Shown piece after piece: positions 62,000 to 64,000 of a stretch of 64,000 nucleotides of DNA; the first letter of the stretch is position 1, and each line of letters opens with the position of its first letter. The stretch covers positions 248,001 through 312,000 of the forward strand of contig NZ_VXKE01000021.1 of the NCBI RefSeq assembly GCF_008693005.1, given 5' to 3'. A model generated the notes under the pieces. The model saw only the letters and a program-made list of their open reading frames with translations, searched no databases and had not been told where the DNA came from. Source of the stretch: Helicobacter canis (GTDB lineage: Bacteria; Campylobacterota; Campylobacteria; Campylobacterales; Helicobacteraceae). The translations under genes and the position numbers were made by a program.

Positions 62000-64000
62000 T
62001 TGGCGAAGCTACTTTTCTCTTGCTGGTTACTAGCGTGTATTGGTGTAAGTGCGTTAGAGATTTCTACGACTTTTGGCAAAGAGGCAGGGGAGGACTTCTC
62101 TGTATTGACCTTGCGAAATGACTCTGCCTTTACTTGCAGTGAAGTGCTTGATGCTTATGGCAAAGCACTCTCGATTGAGTGTAAAATCGCGCGCATACCT
62201 GATCGAGGCTTCCCGGGGCTAGAGAGCAGCTTTTTCCGTGTTACTTACAAAATGATCGATGGGGATTTTTGGCTCTATGTTTATCCTAAGTATCATCAAA
62301 AGCTTTTTGCTATCCCCAAAAACCCTAAAGGGGATTTTAGTATCGATAAATATCCGCATAATGTCTCGCATCTATGGCAGATTGTGGGGTATAAAAAGAC
62401 TATTCCTTTTCTCTCTCAAGAGAGCTTTAAGCAGGGCTTGCACTTTCCGGTCAAAATCCTTGGGGAGCAAACTCCAACAATCCCTGAGCTAAACACAGAC
62501 AACAAGCCACTTAAAGCTACGAAAAATAGGGACTTTGAGATTTACTCTCTTGTCAAAAGTGCTATGGCGCGCAAGGACTATATCACTGCTATTACTGACA
62601 TCAACGAAGCCTTACAGCAGAATCCAAACTCTGTCTTTCGGCGTGATCTTACTTATGATAGGATTATTGCAAGCTCAAAGCTTGATCTTGAAGAGCAAGA
62701 TGCTTTGATAGAATCAGCCCTAGAGTGGGTGCGCACTTTTGCATCTGATCCCGATGTGCCCGAGATTTTATATATCCTCGCGCAAGCCTACATTAAAGAC
62801 AATATTCCAAGTGAAGCTGAGTATTATTACAAGCGTATCAATAGCGAGTATCCAGAATCTAAATTTACTCCATTGGCGCAAATGCAGCTTGCCAACCTTG
62901 CTAGAACTTATGCCCCCACACAAGCTAGAATCTACTTCCAGCGAGCATTTATCGATGCGAAGGATATTCCAAGTGCGAGTGAGATTGCAATAGAGTGGGC
63001 AATTTTTGAGCTCGAGCAGCAAAACACTCCAAATGCCACAGAGCTAATCACAAAAGTGCTCAACAATTACCCCAAGTTTTTCCTTGAAGCAGGAGAGATC
63101 ACAAAAGAGCTCACCACGGCTCTGCTTGAAGCTGGTGATTATGCTATGGTCGCTACTATTACCCAATATTTAGCCGATAATACACAAGACCTACGCTTCA
63201 AAGAGGACAAAATGTTTGCGCTTGGAGATTATTATCAACAGGCAAAAGACTTTGATAAAGCCCACCAAGCAAACCAGCAATATCTCCAAGTATTTGGTGA
63301 GGATTATCCAGAGCGTGCCAAAGTCGTGCAAGACAGAGATGATGCGATTTTGTTTGCTGTGCAAGGTGGAGATGAGGAAAAGCTCAAGCACTATATTTAT
63401 CTCATTGATAAGTATCCTAACACACAAGAAGCTACAAAGGCTAAAGAGCTCACAGCCCAAATACTGCTACAAAAGCATAAATACCAAGAAGTCTTCGCTC
63501 TTTATAAAGACGATACATCTAGCCCTTATCGCCAGCAAGCTTTAGACTCTTTGCTAAAGCAAGCTATCGCGCAAAAAGATTGCACTCAAACGACTAGCTA
63601 CATTATCCAAACTTCTGTGTATAACTTAGATTCTAGTGAAAAGCTCTTCGCCTTTGATTGTGCAGATGCGGCGGGGCTCAACACGGCTGCCAAGCAGATC
63701 GCTAGCAATATGGTAGAATCTAGCAAGACACAGGCTGAGCGTTTAGAGTGGCTCTATCGAGTGGCAAACAATCTCTATAAACTTGGGGAATACAAAAACG
63801 GCTCACTTGCCGCACGCGATGCATTTAATCTAGCCACTATTCAAAAAAGTCATTATGATATTGTCTTTACACTTTTTGCTATTTTGCAAGCCCTAGAATC
63901 TAAAAGTGAAGCTAAGAAGCTTCTGCCGTTTTTGCAGGAGCACTTTGCTAAAGATGAGCGCATACTCCCTGTGTATGCTACGCTTTTAGGCTATGCTATT
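62000..64000 (+). CDS. pflA: Paralysed flagellum protein PflA, 5' part
   Basis: 667 codons open to the window end; H. pylori PflA (HP1274) is about 800 residues, so perhaps 130 are missing. The start is TTG at 62000, directly after the nuoN stop; the resulting N terminus (AKLLFSCWLLACIGVSALE) is a clear signal peptide. The mature protein is a beta-rich N-terminal domain (about 20-180) followed by a long TPR-like helical solenoid with repeats such as AEYYYKRINSEYPESKF and AHQANQQYLQVFGEDYPE. PflA is a periplasmic scaffold of the flagellar motor needed for rotation. Its cotranscription with complex I genes is conserved in Helicobacter. Confidence 0.85.
   Translation, partial: MAKLLFSCWLLACIGVSALEISTTFGKEAGEDFSVLTLRNDSAFTCSEVLDAYGKALSIECKIARIPDRGFPGLESSFFRVTYKMIDGDFWLYVYPKYHQKLFAIPKNPKGDFSIDKYPHNVSHLWQIVGYKKTIPFLSQESFKQGLHFPVKILGEQTPTIPELNTDNKPLKATKNRDFEIYSLVKSAMARKDYITAITDINEALQQNPNSVFRRDLTYDRIIASSKLDLEEQDALIESALEWVRTFASDPDVPEILYILAQAYIKDNIPSEAEYYYKRINSEYPESKFTPLAQMQLANLARTYAPTQARIYFQRAFIDAKDIPSASEIAIEWAIFELEQQNTPNATELITKVLNNYPKFFLEAGEITKELTTALLEAGDYAMVATITQYLADNTQDLRFKEDKMFALGDYYQQAKDFDKAHQANQQYLQVFGEDYPERAKVVQDRDDAILFAVQGGDEEKLKHYIYLIDKYPNTQEATKAKELTAQILLQKHKYQEVFALYKDDTSSPYRQQALDSLLKQAIAQKDCTQTTSYIIQTSVYNLDSSEKLFAFDCADAAGLNTAAKQIASNMVESSKTQAERLEWLYRVANNLYKLGEYKNGSLAARDAFNLATIQKSHYDIVFTLFAILQALESKSEAKKLLPFLQEHFAKDERILPVYATLLGYAI

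Noticed and set aside
1-64000. tRNA, rRNA, CRISPR, insertion sequence or prophage
   Set aside because: I looked for conserved RNA arms, spaced repeats, transposase motifs and integrase genes in the gaps and saw none.

Overview
The window looks like chromosome of an enterohepatic Helicobacter (Campylobacterota). Gene content and order match blocks I know from H. pylori: HP0242/HP0241-ispB-hemA-proS-fxsA-hemC, lptD-RDD-purD, rpsA-HP0398-serA, cheZ-U32 peptidase, and a nuoA-N operon ending in pflA with the Helicobacter-type NuoE/NuoF replacements. By eye the base composition is moderate, less AT-rich than H. pylori. I cannot name the species.

Layout. 1-3.7 kb: leftward genes (thioredoxin-like protein, AAA_14-like ATPase, unknown protein, large COG3014-like lipoprotein) and one tiny rightward lipoprotein gene. 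3.8-11.4 kb: rightward housekeeping genes (typA, nitroreductase, nrdA, purE, DUF3972, DUF89, M23 peptidase). 11.4-12.2 kb: leftward outer-membrane protein with a T tract in its promoter. 12.3-20.1 kb: long rightward operon hisD to hemC. 20.1-24.5 kb: DedA (leftward), a hemerythrin-like protein, a periplasmic hypothetical and a two-domain glycosyltransferase with a CT-repeat contingency tract. 24.5-28.8 kb: leftward lptD, RDD protein and purD. 29.1-36.5 kb: gmd, then an accessory patch (Fic protein, poly-G phase-variable restriction-modification enzyme), a flagellar rod gene behind a sigma-54 promoter, an MBL hydrolase and a HEPN-like protein. 36.7-47.3 kb: clpB, rpsA, serA, cheZ, a U32 peptidase, thiE and a DUF455 protein. 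47.5-64 kb: the complex I operon and the first 667 codons of pflA.

Common themes. Surface and defence genes carry simple-sequence tracts: CT in the glycosyltransferase, G14 in the restriction enzyme, T11 in an outer-membrane protein promoter. The most striking feature is an 8-mer, TAGATTCT/AGAATCTA, usually inside a longer TAGATTCTAG. I counted about 100 copies by hand, against about 2 expected. It lies inside genes, where it encodes Leu-Asp/Glu-Ser-Ser, supplies stop codons, and forms head-to-head hairpins at four of the five convergent gene ends. That pattern resembles DNA uptake sequences, and I know of no such description for Helicobacter.

No tRNA, rRNA, CRISPR array, insertion sequence or prophage was recognised.
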